Below are positions 18,835 to 26,980 of a DNA stretch of 64,000 nucleotides, piece by piece. The first letter of the stretch is position 1. Each line of letters begins with the position of its first letter. The stretch is from contig JBFLYO010000017.1 in assembly GCA_040756745.1 (NCBI GenBank), forward strand, positions 1 to 64,000. The letters run 5' to 3'. A model generated the notes under the pieces. It was not told where the DNA came from and did no database searches. It worked only from the letters and a program-made list of their open reading frames with translations. Origin of the DNA: JBFLYO01 sp040756745. Its GTDB lineage: Bacteria > Bacteroidota > Ignavibacteria > UBA10030 > UBA6906. Both the position numbers and the translations under genes were made by a program.

Positions 18835-20107
18835 GCGGCGCCTTCCCGTTGCGGGAAAAGCCAAACAGCTCCCGGAGCGCCTGGACGCGGTGGATGGTTT
18901 CGCTGTTGTGACCGCCCCCCTCGGCGCCCTGCTTGAGGACCGTGGTCGGTTGATGCAGGATCTTGTTGACAATCCTTCTGGTCACCAGTTCAACCAGCTC
19001 GCGGTCCTCAGGGCGGAAGCGGTTGAGGTTCTTCTCCACTTCCTGGCGGCGAATGTCTTCGAGTGCTTCGCGGAACTCCTGGATCGTCGGGCCGACCTCC
19101 AGCGCATTGTGCCAGCGAAGGAAGTCGACCAGCTCCTCCCGGATGATTCTCGTCACCCGCGGGATCTCCGCGGTGCGCCGATCGAGGTTCCAGTCAACGA
19201 TCGCGCTCAGGGCATCCATGTCGTAGAGGAAGACATTTTCGATTTTCCTGGAGGCGGGACTCACATTGCGCGGGACGCCGATGTCGATGATGAAGAGGGG
19301 GTTGTTCGACCGCTGCTTCATCACGCGGTGGACATCGTCGGGCTGAACGATGTACGCCGGAGCGTTTACCGACGTGATGACGATGTCCACGGTGCGAAGC
19401 CCCTCCACCATCTGATCGTACTCCACCACCGTCCCGCCGAATGTCCCGGCGAGCGCTTCGGCCTTCTCTTTCGTCCGGTTGGCGATCTTGACGTGACCGA
19501 TCCCCTTGCCAAGGAGATGCTTCAGCGTCAGTTCGCCGGTTTCCCCCGCTCCGATGAGAAGCACCGACTTCTTTGACAGGTCGGCGAAGATCTTGCTTGC
19601 AAGCTCGACCGCCGCATAGCTCACGGAGACTGCACCCTCGCAGATGGAAGTCTCGGTCCGCACCCGCTTGCCGACGTGCAGTGTCGCCTGCATGAGCCGG
19701 TTCAAGACGGGGCCCATGGTGCCCGCCTCGCGCGCGATCCCGAACGCCTCCTTCACCTGATTGAGGATCTGGATGTCCCCGATGACCATGGACTCGATTC
19801 CCGCCGCAACCCTGAAGAGATGATGCACGGCGGAGCCGGACGCGGCTCCGATGAAGTGTTCAGGCCGGACGGCGTCCCCCGCCCCCTTGAACTCGATCAG
19901 CAGCCGTTTCAACGCCGTTTCATCGGCCACCGGTCCGAGGCCGTAGAGCTCCGTCCGGTTGCACGTCGAGACGAGGACGGCCTCGTGGAAGAGGTTGCCC
20001 TTTACCCGCTCGAGGACCCCGCGGATCTCTTCATTGGAAAGCCACATTCGTTCCCGGACGTCAAGCGACGCCGTGTGGTGGCTGATCCCGATGGCGTGGA
20101 GGTCCAT
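18824..20107 (-). CDS. hemA: Glutamyl-tRNA reductase
   Basis: A 427-residue NADPH enzyme, first step of the C5 pathway, reducing glutamyl-tRNA(Glu) to glutamate-1-semialdehyde. It shows GISHHTASLDVRER at the start, the nucleophilic Cys49 in STCNRTELYG, the NADPH fold VLLIGAGETGELTLKHL and the C-terminal dimerisation helix. It follows the hemX-like gene by 3 bp. In many bacteria GluTR is the heme-feedback control point; a specific degron is not visible here. Confidence 0.97.
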   Translation of the reverse strand: MDLHAIGISHHTASLDVRERMWLSNEEIRGVLERVKGNLFHEAVLVSTCNRTELYGLGPVADETALKRLLIEFKGAGDAVRPEHFIGAASGSAVHHLFRVAAGIESMVIGDIQILNQVKEAFGIAREAGTMGPVLNRLMQATLHVGKRVRTETSICEGAVSVSYAAVELASKIFADLSKKSVLLIGAGETGELTLKHLLGKGIGHVKIANRTKEKAEALAGTFGGTVVEYDQMVEGLRTVDIVITSVNAPAYIVQPDDVHRVMKQRSNNPLFIIDIGVPRNVSPASRKIENVFLYDMDALSAIVDWNLDRRTAEIPRVTRIIREELVDFLRWHNALEVGPTIQEFREALEDIRRQEVEKNLNRFRPEDRELVELVTRRIVNKILHQPTTVLKQGAEGGGHNSETIHRVQALRELFGFSRNGKAPRGE

Positions 20108-20110
20108 ATC

Positions 20111-20935
20111 TCAGTAAAAGCTGTGGAATCCGCTCATATACAGATTGATGACCGTCATGGAGAGAAAGACAAATCCGAATGCCACAAGCGAGATGATCAT
20201 TGTCTTCCTCCCCTGCCATCCCAGCCGGTGCTTGGCCGCGAGACCGACGGCATAGAGGATCCAGATCGCCAGGGACCCGACGAGCTTCGGATCCCAGTAG
20301 GAGAATTCGCTGAACACGCGGGGAAGCCAGAGGAGGCCGATGACGATCGCAACGCTCAGCGTGAGAAAGCCGAACACCTCCGCCTTGTGGCTCATCGTCT
20401 CCAGCATCTCCAGGTTGGGGAGGCGGTTGTAAATCCGGCCGAAACGGGACGACTTGATTTCATGGTAGAGCATCAGGTACAGAAACCCGTATGCGGCGGA
20501 GAGCGAAATCGCCGTATATCCAAGGAGCGCCGCCGAGACATGGAAACCGAGGACAAGACTGTGGAGGTACTCGGGGATGTCGGTCAGATCCTTGATGAAA
20601 AGCGACGACACGGTCTGGAACGCCAGCGCAATCAACAGGATGAAGAATCCCGTATTCGTGGCCCGGGTGCGCAGCTCGATGTACGTGTAGCCGATGGCGA
20701 TCGAGAGTGCGAGCAGCGACATGATCTCAAACACCGTCGTGATGGGCGGATGATCGAACGCCGTTGTCCGGAACACGAGATACAGGAGATGCAGGGCCAC
20801 CGTCCCGATCAGCGCCGGAGACTTCATCCTGTCGATGCTCGGGAAATTGCCGAAGAAGGAAAGGCCGTACAACACCACCAGAACGGCGTACAGGGCCGGG
20901 AGAAGGGGAACCATGATGTTGACCGCCGAGTGCAT
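20111..20935 (-). CDS. hemX: HemX/CcsA-type cytochrome c assembly membrane protein
   Basis: A 274-residue integral membrane protein with about eight hydrophobic segments. The FSYWDPKLVGSLAIW stretch corresponds to the conserved tryptophan-rich/WD loop of the CcsA/CcmC/HemX heme-handling family, and histidines lie at the ends of membrane helices (HLLYLVFR, LHSLVLGFHVS). B. subtilis HemX, encoded next to hemA, modulates GluTR level; CcsA/ResC proteins move heme for cytochrome c maturation. The ATG at 20935 is preferred to an upstream start that would prepend an unrelated basic stretch. It is the first gene of the heme operon. Confidence 0.85.
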   Translation of the reverse strand: MHSAVNIMVPLLPALYAVLVVLYGLSFFGNFPSIDRMKSPALIGTVALHLLYLVFRTTAFDHPPITTVFEIMSLLALSIAIGYTYIELRTRATNTGFFILLIALAFQTVSSLFIKDLTDIPEYLHSLVLGFHVSAALLGYTAISLSAAYGFLYLMLYHEIKSSRFGRIYNRLPNLEMLETMSHKAEVFGFLTLSVAIVIGLLWLPRVFSEFSYWDPKLVGSLAIWILYAVGLAAKHRLGWQGRKTMIISLVAFGFVFLSMTVINLYMSGFHSFY

Positions 20936-20975
20936 ATCGCTCTTCCTGGTGCCGCAGAAACTCTTTACGTGATTA

Positions 20976-20981
20976 AATATA
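20976..20981 (-). promoter_or_regulatory. Possible -10 box of the heme operon
   Basis: On the minus strand TATATT lies in an AT-rich patch (tttttgttatatttaatc) about 41-46 bp before the hemX start, the only AT-rich stretch of this 140-bp gap. No convincing -35 hexamer is found 16-18 bp upstream, so an activator or an alternative sigma factor may be needed. Weak prediction. Confidence 0.3.
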
Positions 20982-21023
20982 ACAAAAAAGAGGAGGAAAA
21001 TCTTCCCTCGGCCCATAAACGCC

Positions 21024-21057
21024 GCAGCCGCGGCAACCCTCAGGTCTCCGCGGCTGC
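21024..21057 (-). terminator. Perfect 10-bp hairpin after acs (possible terminator)
   Basis: GCAGCCGCGG (21024-21033) and CCGCGGCTGC (21048-21057) form a perfect GC-rich stem with a 14-nt loop, 18 bp past the acs stop and before the hem operon promoter region. There is no strong U-run after it on the minus strand, so it may be a weak terminator or an RNA-stability hairpin. Confidence 0.5.
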
Positions 21058-21075
21058 AACCGGGTTTCGTGTGTC

Positions 21076-22968
21076 CTATTCTTCCAGAGTGGTGAGGTCC
21101 TTGGGGTCCTGACCCAGTGCACGAGCCTTGAGCACCCTCCGCATGATCTTCCCGCTCCGTGTTTTCGGGAGTGAGCTGACGAATTCTATATGGTCAGGTT
21201 TGGCGATGGGGCCCATCTCATGCGCCACGTGATTGCGCAGCTCCTCGCCCAGCTTCTCGTGCACGGCGACGCCCGTCTTCAGGATCACGTACGTGTGGAT
21301 GGCGTTCCCTTTGACCTCGTGAGGGAGGCCGATCGCCGCCGCCTCGGCCACCGCCGGGTGACTGACCAGCGCACTTTCGATCTCCGCCGTCCCGAGTCGG
21401 TACCCGGACACCTTGATGACGTCGTCCACGCGGCCGATGACCCAGTAATAGCCATCCTCATCGCGACGGGCGGAGTCGCCAGTGAGGTACACACCCGGGT
21501 AACGCGACCAGTACTGTGAAACGTAACGGTCGGGATCCTTGTAGATCGTCCGCATCATCGCCGGCCACGGCGTCTTGACCACGAGGAATCCCTCTTCGTT
21601 CGGGCCTACGGGCTTCCCTTCTTCGTTCAGGATGTCCATCTTGAGGCCGGGAAAGGGGCGGGTCCCTGAACCGGGTTTCAACGGCACGCAGGGCAGCGGA
21701 GTGATCATGAACATGCCGGTCTCGGTCTGCCACCAGGTATCCATGATGGGGCACTTCCCCTTGCCGATCACGCGATGGTACCATTTCCACGCCTCGGGGT
21801 TGATCGGCTCACCAACGGATCCGAGAAGCCGGAGCGAGGAGAGGTCATGCCGGTTCGGCCACGCTTCGCCGAATCGCATCAGTCCCCGGATGGCCGTGGG
21901 CGCGGTGTAGAGGATGTTAATTCCGTACTTCTCGATCATCTGCCACCAGCGGTTGGGGTAAGGATACGTGGGCGCCCCCTCGTACATGAACGACGTGGCG
22001 CCGTTCAGGAGCGGGCCGTACACAATGTAGCTGTGTCCCGTGACCCAGCCCGGATCGGCCGCGCACCAGAACCGGTCCTCCTCATGGATGTCGAACACGT
22101 ACTTCAGCGTCGTGTAAGTCCCCACCATGTACCCGCCGTGCGTGTGGAGGATTGCCTTCGGTTTTCCCGTCGTGCCGGAGGTGTACAGGAGGAACAACGG
22201 GTCCTCCGCATCCATGACCTCGACCTGACAGGAGTTGCCGGCAATGGGGAGGGCCATCAGCTCGTGGTACCACATGTCGCGCCCCGACTCCATATTGACG
22301 GGCTCGCCAGTCCGTTTCACGACGAGCACGCTCTCCACCGTTGCCGCCCGCTGCAGCGCCTCGTCGGCGATCTGCTTCAGCGGAACGACCTTCCCGCGCT
22401 GGTAGGCGCCGTCGCAGGTGATCAGCACCTTGGATTGGCTGTCTTCAATCCGTTCGGCGAGTGCCTCGACCGTGAACCCGCCGTACACCACCGAATGGAT
22501 GGCGCCAAGCCGTGCGGTGGCAAGCATGGCGATGGGGAGTTCGGGGATGCGACCCATGTAAATGGTGACGCGGTCACCGCGCTGGACGCCGAGACTCCTC
22601 AGGACATTGGCAAACCGGCAGACCTCGCGGCGCAGCGCAAAATAGGAAAACGACCGGAATTCACCTTTTTCCCCTTCCCACAGGAGCGCCAGCTTGTTCC
22701 TCCGGGCGGTCATCGCGTGGCGATCGAGGCAGTTGTAGGCGATGTTGGTCTTTCCTCCCGTAAACCATTTGTAGAACGGCTTCTTGTCCTGCTCGAGCAC
22801 TTTGTCCCAGTTCTCAAACCAGTGAAGCTCATTTGCCTCCTTTGCCCAGAACCCCTCCAGATCCTTTTCCGCTGCGGTGGCGAGCGCATCCCAATCGGTG
22901 ACATGGGCTTGCCGGAGGACCTCCTCCGACGGATAGTAGACATCCCCTGTCAGCTTGTTCTCTGCCAT
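21076..22968 (-). CDS. acs: Acetyl-CoA synthetase (AMP-forming)
   Basis: A 630-residue acyl-adenylate enzyme making acetyl-CoA from acetate, ATP and CoA. It has the AMP-binding P-loop LLYTSGTTGKPKAILHTHGGYM, the TWWQTETGMFMITPLP box typical of Acs, YLTGDSARRDEDGYYWVIGRVDDVIKVSGYRLGT, and the C-terminal acetylation-site motif PKTRSGKIMRR with the catalytic Lys. The ATG at 22968 has AGGAGG 7 nt upstream; the open frame extends 17 codons further without family similarity. Confidence 0.97.
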   Translation of the reverse strand: MAENKLTGDVYYPSEEVLRQAHVTDWDALATAAEKDLEGFWAKEANELHWFENWDKVLEQDKKPFYKWFTGGKTNIAYNCLDRHAMTARRNKLALLWEGEKGEFRSFSYFALRREVCRFANVLRSLGVQRGDRVTIYMGRIPELPIAMLATARLGAIHSVVYGGFTVEALAERIEDSQSKVLITCDGAYQRGKVVPLKQIADEALQRAATVESVLVVKRTGEPVNMESGRDMWYHELMALPIAGNSCQVEVMDAEDPLFLLYTSGTTGKPKAILHTHGGYMVGTYTTLKYVFDIHEEDRFWCAADPGWVTGHSYIVYGPLLNGATSFMYEGAPTYPYPNRWWQMIEKYGINILYTAPTAIRGLMRFGEAWPNRHDLSSLRLLGSVGEPINPEAWKWYHRVIGKGKCPIMDTWWQTETGMFMITPLPCVPLKPGSGTRPFPGLKMDILNEEGKPVGPNEEGFLVVKTPWPAMMRTIYKDPDRYVSQYWSRYPGVYLTGDSARRDEDGYYWVIGRVDDVIKVSGYRLGTAEIESALVSHPAVAEAAAIGLPHEVKGNAIHTYVILKTGVAVHEKLGEELRNHVAHEMGPIAKPDHIEFVSSLPKTRSGKIMRRVLKARALGQDPKDLTTLEE

Positions 22969-23036
22969 AACAATCCTCCTGAGGTGAGAGTGTGTGCCAG
23001 ACCGGTGCGGGATCGGCATACAGCGTACGGCGTTGA

Positions 23037-23065
23037 AATATTCAAAAGGCGAGAAAGAGAATCAA
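23037..23065 (-). promoter_or_regulatory. Predicted acs promoter
   Basis: On the minus strand TTGATT (23065-23060), a 17-bp spacer and AATATT (23042-23037), about 70 bp upstream of the acs ATG at 22968. It lies in the divergent gap shared with the ECF sigma gene. Confidence 0.45.
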
Positions 23066-23163
23066 GCGGATTCCCCCGTTGTACGCAATCATCAGATGTC
23101 GTATCTTTTCGTCCTGGCGGGGCTTCGGGATGACTCTTTTCGAACCAGTCCGGCATCCTATCA

Positions 23164-23787
23164 ATGAAAACCTCAGAAGTCAGGTCGCTCGCGGAAGACC
23201 GCCTGATCGCAGCCGCGCAGGAGGGGGACAGGCGGGCATTTTCCGAGCTCGTGCGGCGGTACGAGGAGACGGTGTATCGCTTCGCCTTCAAGCTCTGCCG
23301 TGAACGGGAGAAGGCGGAGGAGACGTTTCAGGACACATTCATCAACGTGTTCCGGAAGCTTCGGAGCTTCGATGGGCGGTCGAAGTTCTCAACCTGGCTC
23401 TACGCGATCGTCACGAACAGCTGCCTGATGCGGCACCGGCGGAGGAAGGTCGTTGAGCTTGAGGAATCGCTGGAGGCTCTTGATAGTCCTGAAACCTCCC
23501 CTGACGGCCGGTTTGTCCGCGAGGTTGCACGCTGGGATCAGACGCCCGCGGACGCCGTACTGACCGATGAGCTCCGCGCGCATCTGGATGCGGCGATTGA
23601 AAAGCTCCCGGCGGAGTATCGCATCGTCTTTGTGCTCAGAGACATCGAGGGAAAATCGACCGAGGAAACGGCGGCCATCACCGGCATTTCGCAGGAAGCG
23701 GCAAAATCGCGCCTGCGGCGGGCGCGTGCGTTCCTGCGTGAGCAACTTGATCCATACATGCGATCGTCCGACGGAGGACGCCCATGA
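23164..23787 (+). CDS. ECF-type RNA polymerase sigma factor
   Basis: A 207-residue sigma-70 family factor of the extracytoplasmic-function class with region 2 (AFSELVRRYEETVYRFAFKLC..., FQDTFINVFRKL, KFSTWLYAIVTNSCLMRHRR) and region 4 (IEKLPAEYRIVFVLRDIEGKSTEETAAITGISQEAAKSRLRRARAFLRE). It overlaps the next gene, a zinc-binding anti-sigma candidate, by 4 bp (ATGA), the usual sigma/anti-sigma pairing. The target regulon is not visible; the stress-type genes downstream are good candidates. Confidence 0.95.
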   Translation: MKTSEVRSLAEDRLIAAAQEGDRRAFSELVRRYEETVYRFAFKLCREREKAEETFQDTFINVFRKLRSFDGRSKFSTWLYAIVTNSCLMRHRRRKVVELEESLEALDSPETSPDGRFVREVARWDQTPADAVLTDELRAHLDAAIEKLPAEYRIVFVLRDIEGKSTEETAAITGISQEAAKSRLRRARAFLREQLDPYMRSSDGGRP

Positions 23788-24053
23788 AATGCACAGAAGT
23801 ATACACTCGCATCTGCGAGGACCTTGACCAGGACATCACCTCGCCCGAGTGCCGGATGATCAGGGAACATCTCGCGTCGTGCTCCGACTGCCAGGCGTAT
23901 CTCGATTCGCTGAAAAAGACCGTCGGTCTTTATCGCGCCGTGCCGACCCCCCGCCTTCCGCGCACTATCCATACGCGGCTCTTCAAGGTTCTCGCAGCGC
24001 TGGAGTCGGAGAGGCGGCCCTCCTCGACAGGGAGGCGGCGCCCCTCTCGCTGA
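23784..24053 (+). CDS. Small zinc-finger (zf-HC2) anti-sigma factor
   Basis: An 89-residue cytoplasmic protein with the ZAS/zf-HC2 signature: MKCTEVYTRICEDLD at the start and HLASCSDCQAYLDSLKK in the middle (HxxxCxxC at residues about 29-36), and no membrane segment. Soluble ZAS proteins of this kind hold their ECF sigma factor inactive and release it on thiol oxidation or metal stress. Translational coupling to the sigma gene supports the pairing. It is short, ending soon after the zinc domain. Confidence 0.82.
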   Translation: MKCTEVYTRICEDLDQDITSPECRMIREHLASCSDCQAYLDSLKKTVGLYRAVPTPRLPRTIHTRLFKVLAALESERRPSSTGRRRPSR

Positions 24054-24162
24054 CATCCCCCGCAACGCCGACCCCTTTTCCCGCCCACTGCATCCCATCA
24101 CCAGTCCCACGGCGGCTGCATGCTGCCGCCAATGGTCATCAGTTCACACTCTGGATCATGCC

Positions 24163-24366
24163 ATGAAAAAGAATATTGGATCACTCGACCGCGCTCTCCG
24201 CTTCGCCCTCACAATCCTTGTCGGCATCCTGCTCCTGACCGGCACGCTTGAAGGTGTGCTGGGCGTCGTGCTGGGTGTGCTCGCGCTGGTCTTCCTTGTG
24301 ACCGGTGCGATGAGCCGTTGTCCGCTCTACGTCCCCTTCAGCATCAGGACGAGGAAAACGGAATGA
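24163..24366 (+). CDS. DUF2892 small inner-membrane protein
   Basis: A 67-residue protein beginning MKKNIGSLDRALRF with two hydrophobic helices (about 14-31 and 34-50) and CPLYVPF after the second helix. This is the DUF2892 (YgaP C-terminal-like) family, often encoded with rhodanese, OsmC or thiol-stress genes. Its stop overlaps the OsmC-like start by 4 bp. It lies 109 bp after the anti-sigma gene, with no gene in that gap. Confidence 0.85.
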   Translation: MKKNIGSLDRALRFALTILVGILLLTGTLEGVLGVVLGVLALVFLVTGAMSRCPLYVPFSIRTRKTE

Positions 24367-24809
24367 CCACGACGACACGTCTCAAGACGTTCGAGTACAC
24401 AACCACCACTTCCTGGACCGGCGACCGAACGGGCATCATCGGGTCGGGAGGAAAGACCGACGTGCGCGTTGCCAGCCCGCCAGAGTTCAAAGGCATCCCC
24501 GGCGTCTGGACGCCTGAGGATCTGTATGTCGCAGCCATCGATCTCTGCCACATGACGACGTTCCTCGCGTTCGCCGCGCGGAAAGGGATCGCCCTGAAGG
24601 AATATTCGAGCGCGGCCCGGGGGGTCCTGGAGTTTGCCGAGGGGGGATACCGGTTCACGAAAGTCGTCCTCTCGCCAACGATCGTCGTGGGGGCCGGCGC
24701 CGACCGGGCTCTCGTCGCGGCGGCCGTCGAGGAGGCCCACCAGAACTGCCTGATCGGGCGCTCCGTTACGGCAGAGGTCGAAATCAGGCCGGCGATAATC
24801 ACCGAATGA
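24363..24809 (+). CDS. OsmC-family protein
   Basis: A 148-residue OsmC/Ohr-fold protein. Visible are the N-terminal strand region FEYTTTTSWTGDRTGII, the central helix around PEDLYVAAIDLCHMTTFLAFAARKGI with one cysteine (the OsmC catalytic cysteine position), and the C-terminal AHQNCLIGRSVTAEV with the second cysteine. OsmC/Ohr proteins reduce organic hydroperoxides with a Cys pair. It overlaps its neighbours on both sides by 4 bp, so DUF2892-OsmC-DUF6132 form a tight unit downstream of the ECF sigma factor. Confidence 0.88.
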   Translation: MTTTTRLKTFEYTTTTSWTGDRTGIIGSGGKTDVRVASPPEFKGIPGVWTPEDLYVAAIDLCHMTTFLAFAARKGIALKEYSSAARGVLEFAEGGYRFTKVVLSPTIVVGAGADRALVAAAVEEAHQNCLIGRSVTAEVEIRPAIITE

Positions 24810-24991
24810 GAACGGCTCTCAGGCGAGCGGTGTTTATCGGCCTTGGCGCGGCGGGGGGATTTGCCTACTACTTCTTCATCGGCTGCGTGAGCGGCGCCTG
24901 CCCCATCACATCCAATCCCTACCTCAGCACCGCCTACGGCGCCTTCATCGGGCTCATTCTTGCCGGGGGGAGGCCGAAGAGGAAGGAGTGA
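24806..24991 (+). CDS. DUF6132-type small membrane protein
   Basis: A 61-residue protein with two hydrophobic segments separated by a cysteine motif, GCVSGACPITSNPYLSTAYG, typical of DUF6132 proteins found mainly in Bacteroidota-related genomes. It usually appears near OsmC or rhodanese-type sulfur genes; function unknown. Its 3' end overlaps the 3' end of the convergent APC transporter by 38 bp. Confidence 0.8.
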   Translation: MRTALRRAVFIGLGAAGGFAYYFFIGCVSGACPITSNPYLSTAYGAFIGLILAGGRPKRKE

Positions 24992-26501
24992 GGGGCGCGG
25001 CGTTCAGCTTGCTTTTCCTGAACCCGTAGGCGAAGTAGATCCCCATCCCCGCCACGAGCCACACACCAAAACGCATCCAGGTAACCGGCGGCAGTCCCGC
25101 CATCAGGTAGAGGCACGAGAGTATCCCGAGGATCGGGACGAGAGGCACCAGCGGCGTTTTGAATGCCCGCGGGCGGTGCGGATCCCTGGCGCGCAGGATG
25201 ATCACGCCGGCGCAGACCAGGATGAACGCGAACAGCGTGCCGATGTTGGTCAGCTCCACGATTTCGTTGATGTTCGCCACCGCAGATATCGCCGCAACCG
25301 CAACCCCCGTCCAGAGCGTCGTGACGTGCGGCGTGCGGTATTTCTCATGCACGTTTGCGAAGTACGGGGGGAGCAACCCGTCGCGCGACATGGAGAAAAA
25401 AATGCGCGGCTGACCGTACTGGAACACCAGCAGCACCGCACTCATGGAGACCACTGCGCCGAAGGCGATGATCCCCGCCGAGACGTCTGCCCCGACGTAG
25501 GCAAATGCCGCTGCGAGGGGGTCCGCGACGCCGAGGTGGTCCCACGGGACCATGCCGGTCAGCACCAGGGCGACCCCGATGTAGATGACCGTGCAGATCG
25601 CGAGCGACCCGATGATGCCGAACGGGAGATCGCGCGATGGCTTCCGGCATTCTTCCGCGGCCGTAGAGATTGCATCGAATCCGATGTACGCAAAGAAGAT
25701 CAGGCTCGCTCCCACCCAGACCCCCTGAAAACCGTTCGGCATAAAGGGTGTCCAGTGTTCCGGCTTCACGTACTTCGCCCCCGAATAAATGAAGAACGCG
25801 AGGATGAAGAGCTTGATGCCGACCATGACGTTGTTGACCCGCGCCGACTCCTTCACGCCGATCACGAGCAGCCAGGTGATCAGCATGACAATGCCGACGG
25901 CAAGAGCGTTGAAAATGATGGGGATCCCCAGGAGGGTCGGGTGGGTGAGCCACGCCTGGTGGGCCAGGACCAACGCCGGATCGGTCTGGCCGCTCTGCAT
26001 GACCGCCTCGGCGGCCTGATGGGCCGAACGGTAGTCGACAGCCAGCCACGCGGGGATCTGCAGACCCAGGCCCGCGCAGAGCTGATGGAAGTACGCCGCC
26101 CAGGCGATCGCGACAGCGACATTTCCCACCGCATATTCGATGATCAGATCCCACCCGATGATCCACGCAACCAGTTCCCCGAGTGTTGCGTACGAATAGG
26201 TGTAGGCGCTCCCGGAGATCGGGACGAGAGAAGCGAATTCGGCGTAGCAGAGCCCGCAGAAGGCGCAGGCAACCGCGGTCAGGATGAACGAGAGGACGAT
26301 CGCGGGACCTGCACCCGCCCGGACGGCGTCGCCAGCCACCGCGGTCCCGATGGTGGCAAAGATCCCCGAGCCGATGATTGCGCCGATGCCGAGCATGACG
26401 ATGTCGACCGCCCCCAGTGCGCGTTTGAGCCGGTGGTCGGGGGACTCGACGTCCTGCAGGATGGCATCGAGGGATTTCGTACGGAACAGGTGACCGGCCA
26501 T
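24954..26501 (-). CDS. APC-family amino acid permease
   Basis: A 515-residue transporter with about 12-14 membrane segments. The first helix carries GIGAIIGSGIFATIG (substrate-binding kink), and PISGSAYTYSYATLGELVAWIIGWDL and the FFAYIGFDAISTAAEECRKPSRDLP segment are typical of the cationic amino acid transporter branch of the APC superfamily. The likely start is ATG 26501 (MAGHLFRTKSLD); 25 further codons upstream are open but run into the arsR promoter region. It is convergent with, and overlaps, the DUF6132 gene. Substrate not determinable. Confidence 0.92.
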   Translation of the reverse strand: MAGHLFRTKSLDAILQDVESPDHRLKRALGAVDIVMLGIGAIIGSGIFATIGTAVAGDAVRAGAGPAIVLSFILTAVACAFCGLCYAEFASLVPISGSAYTYSYATLGELVAWIIGWDLIIEYAVGNVAVAIAWAAYFHQLCAGLGLQIPAWLAVDYRSAHQAAEAVMQSGQTDPALVLAHQAWLTHPTLLGIPIIFNALAVGIVMLITWLLVIGVKESARVNNVMVGIKLFILAFFIYSGAKYVKPEHWTPFMPNGFQGVWVGASLIFFAYIGFDAISTAAEECRKPSRDLPFGIIGSLAICTVIYIGVALVLTGMVPWDHLGVADPLAAAFAYVGADVSAGIIAFGAVVSMSAVLLVFQYGQPRIFFSMSRDGLLPPYFANVHEKYRTPHVTTLWTGVAVAAISAVANINEIVELTNIGTLFAFILVCAGVIILRARDPHRPRAFKTPLVPLVPILGILSCLYLMAGLPPVTWMRFGVWLVAGMGIYFAYGFRKSKLNAAPLTPSSSASPRQE

Positions 26502-26569
26502 CGCCTCCTCGTGTAATCGTTTAATGTGTGTGAGGTTACTGAAAGGGGGGGTGAGAATCAAGAAAAGTG

Positions 26570-26597
26570 TTGACACTCAATTTTTTTATCGTATATT
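26570..26597 (+). promoter_or_regulatory. Promoter of the arsR-arsM-arsN2 operon
   Basis: A consensus -35 TTGACA (26570-26575), 16-bp spacer and -10 TATATT (26592-26597), 34 bp before the arsR ATG. It is the strongest sigma-70 promoter match in the window. Confidence 0.7.
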
Positions 26598-26605
26598 TAC
26601 GATAA
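26586..26605. promoter_or_regulatory. ArsR operator (perfect inverted repeat)
   Basis: TTATCGTA and TACGATAA form a perfect 8+8 bp inverted repeat around a 4-bp centre. It covers the -10 box of the ars promoter, the usual place for an ArsR/SmtB repressor dimer. Binding would block RNA polymerase until As(III) is present. Confidence 0.7.
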
Positions 26606-26630
26606 GCGATTACAGGGCAGCGAGGTGGCA

Positions 26631-26966
26631 ATGAACAAGAAGAATAGATTCCCTGCCGGAGAGAACAAGGTCGCCGCCTTCGCGCGCGCCCTGTCGCATC
26701 CCGCGCGCGTGGCGATCCTCCGAACCCTGGCCGAGCGGGCCTCCTGCATCTGCGGAGAGATCGTCGACGTCCTTCCGCTTGCGCAGTCGACCGTCTCCCA
26801 GCATCTCAAAGAGCTCAAAGAAGCCGGGCTGATACGCGGGGAGATCGAGGGTCCCCGCTCATGCTATTGCCTCAACCATGAAACACTCACACAGATGTCG
26901 CAGCTTCTGCAGGGGTTCCTCGACGAAATCGTCGCGGACCCCGTACAAGAATCCGCAAAACAGTGA
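26631..26966 (+). CDS. arsR: ArsR/SmtB-family arsenic-responsive repressor
   Basis: A 111-residue winged-helix repressor. The recognition helix lies in LPLAQSTVSQHLKELKEAGLI, preceded by the metalloid-sensing type cysteine pair in ASCICGEIVDVL (CxC, alpha-3 site) and followed by a further cysteine in RSCYCLNHET. ATG 26631 has GAGG 5 nt upstream; a GTG two codons earlier is the alternative. Autorepression through the palindrome at 26586-26605 is inferred. The next gene, arsM, begins 14 bp after its stop. Confidence 0.93.
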   Translation: MNKKNRFPAGENKVAAFARALSHPARVAILRTLAERASCICGEIVDVLPLAQSTVSQHLKELKEAGLIRGEIEGPRSCYCLNHETLTQMSQLLQGFLDEIVADPVQESAKQ

Positions 26967-26980
26967 CCAGGGAGACACCA

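Noticed and set aside
24960..26516. Long open frame antisense to the APC permease
   Set aside because: Composed of charged low-complexity residues and entirely within a clear transporter gene; no start signal.
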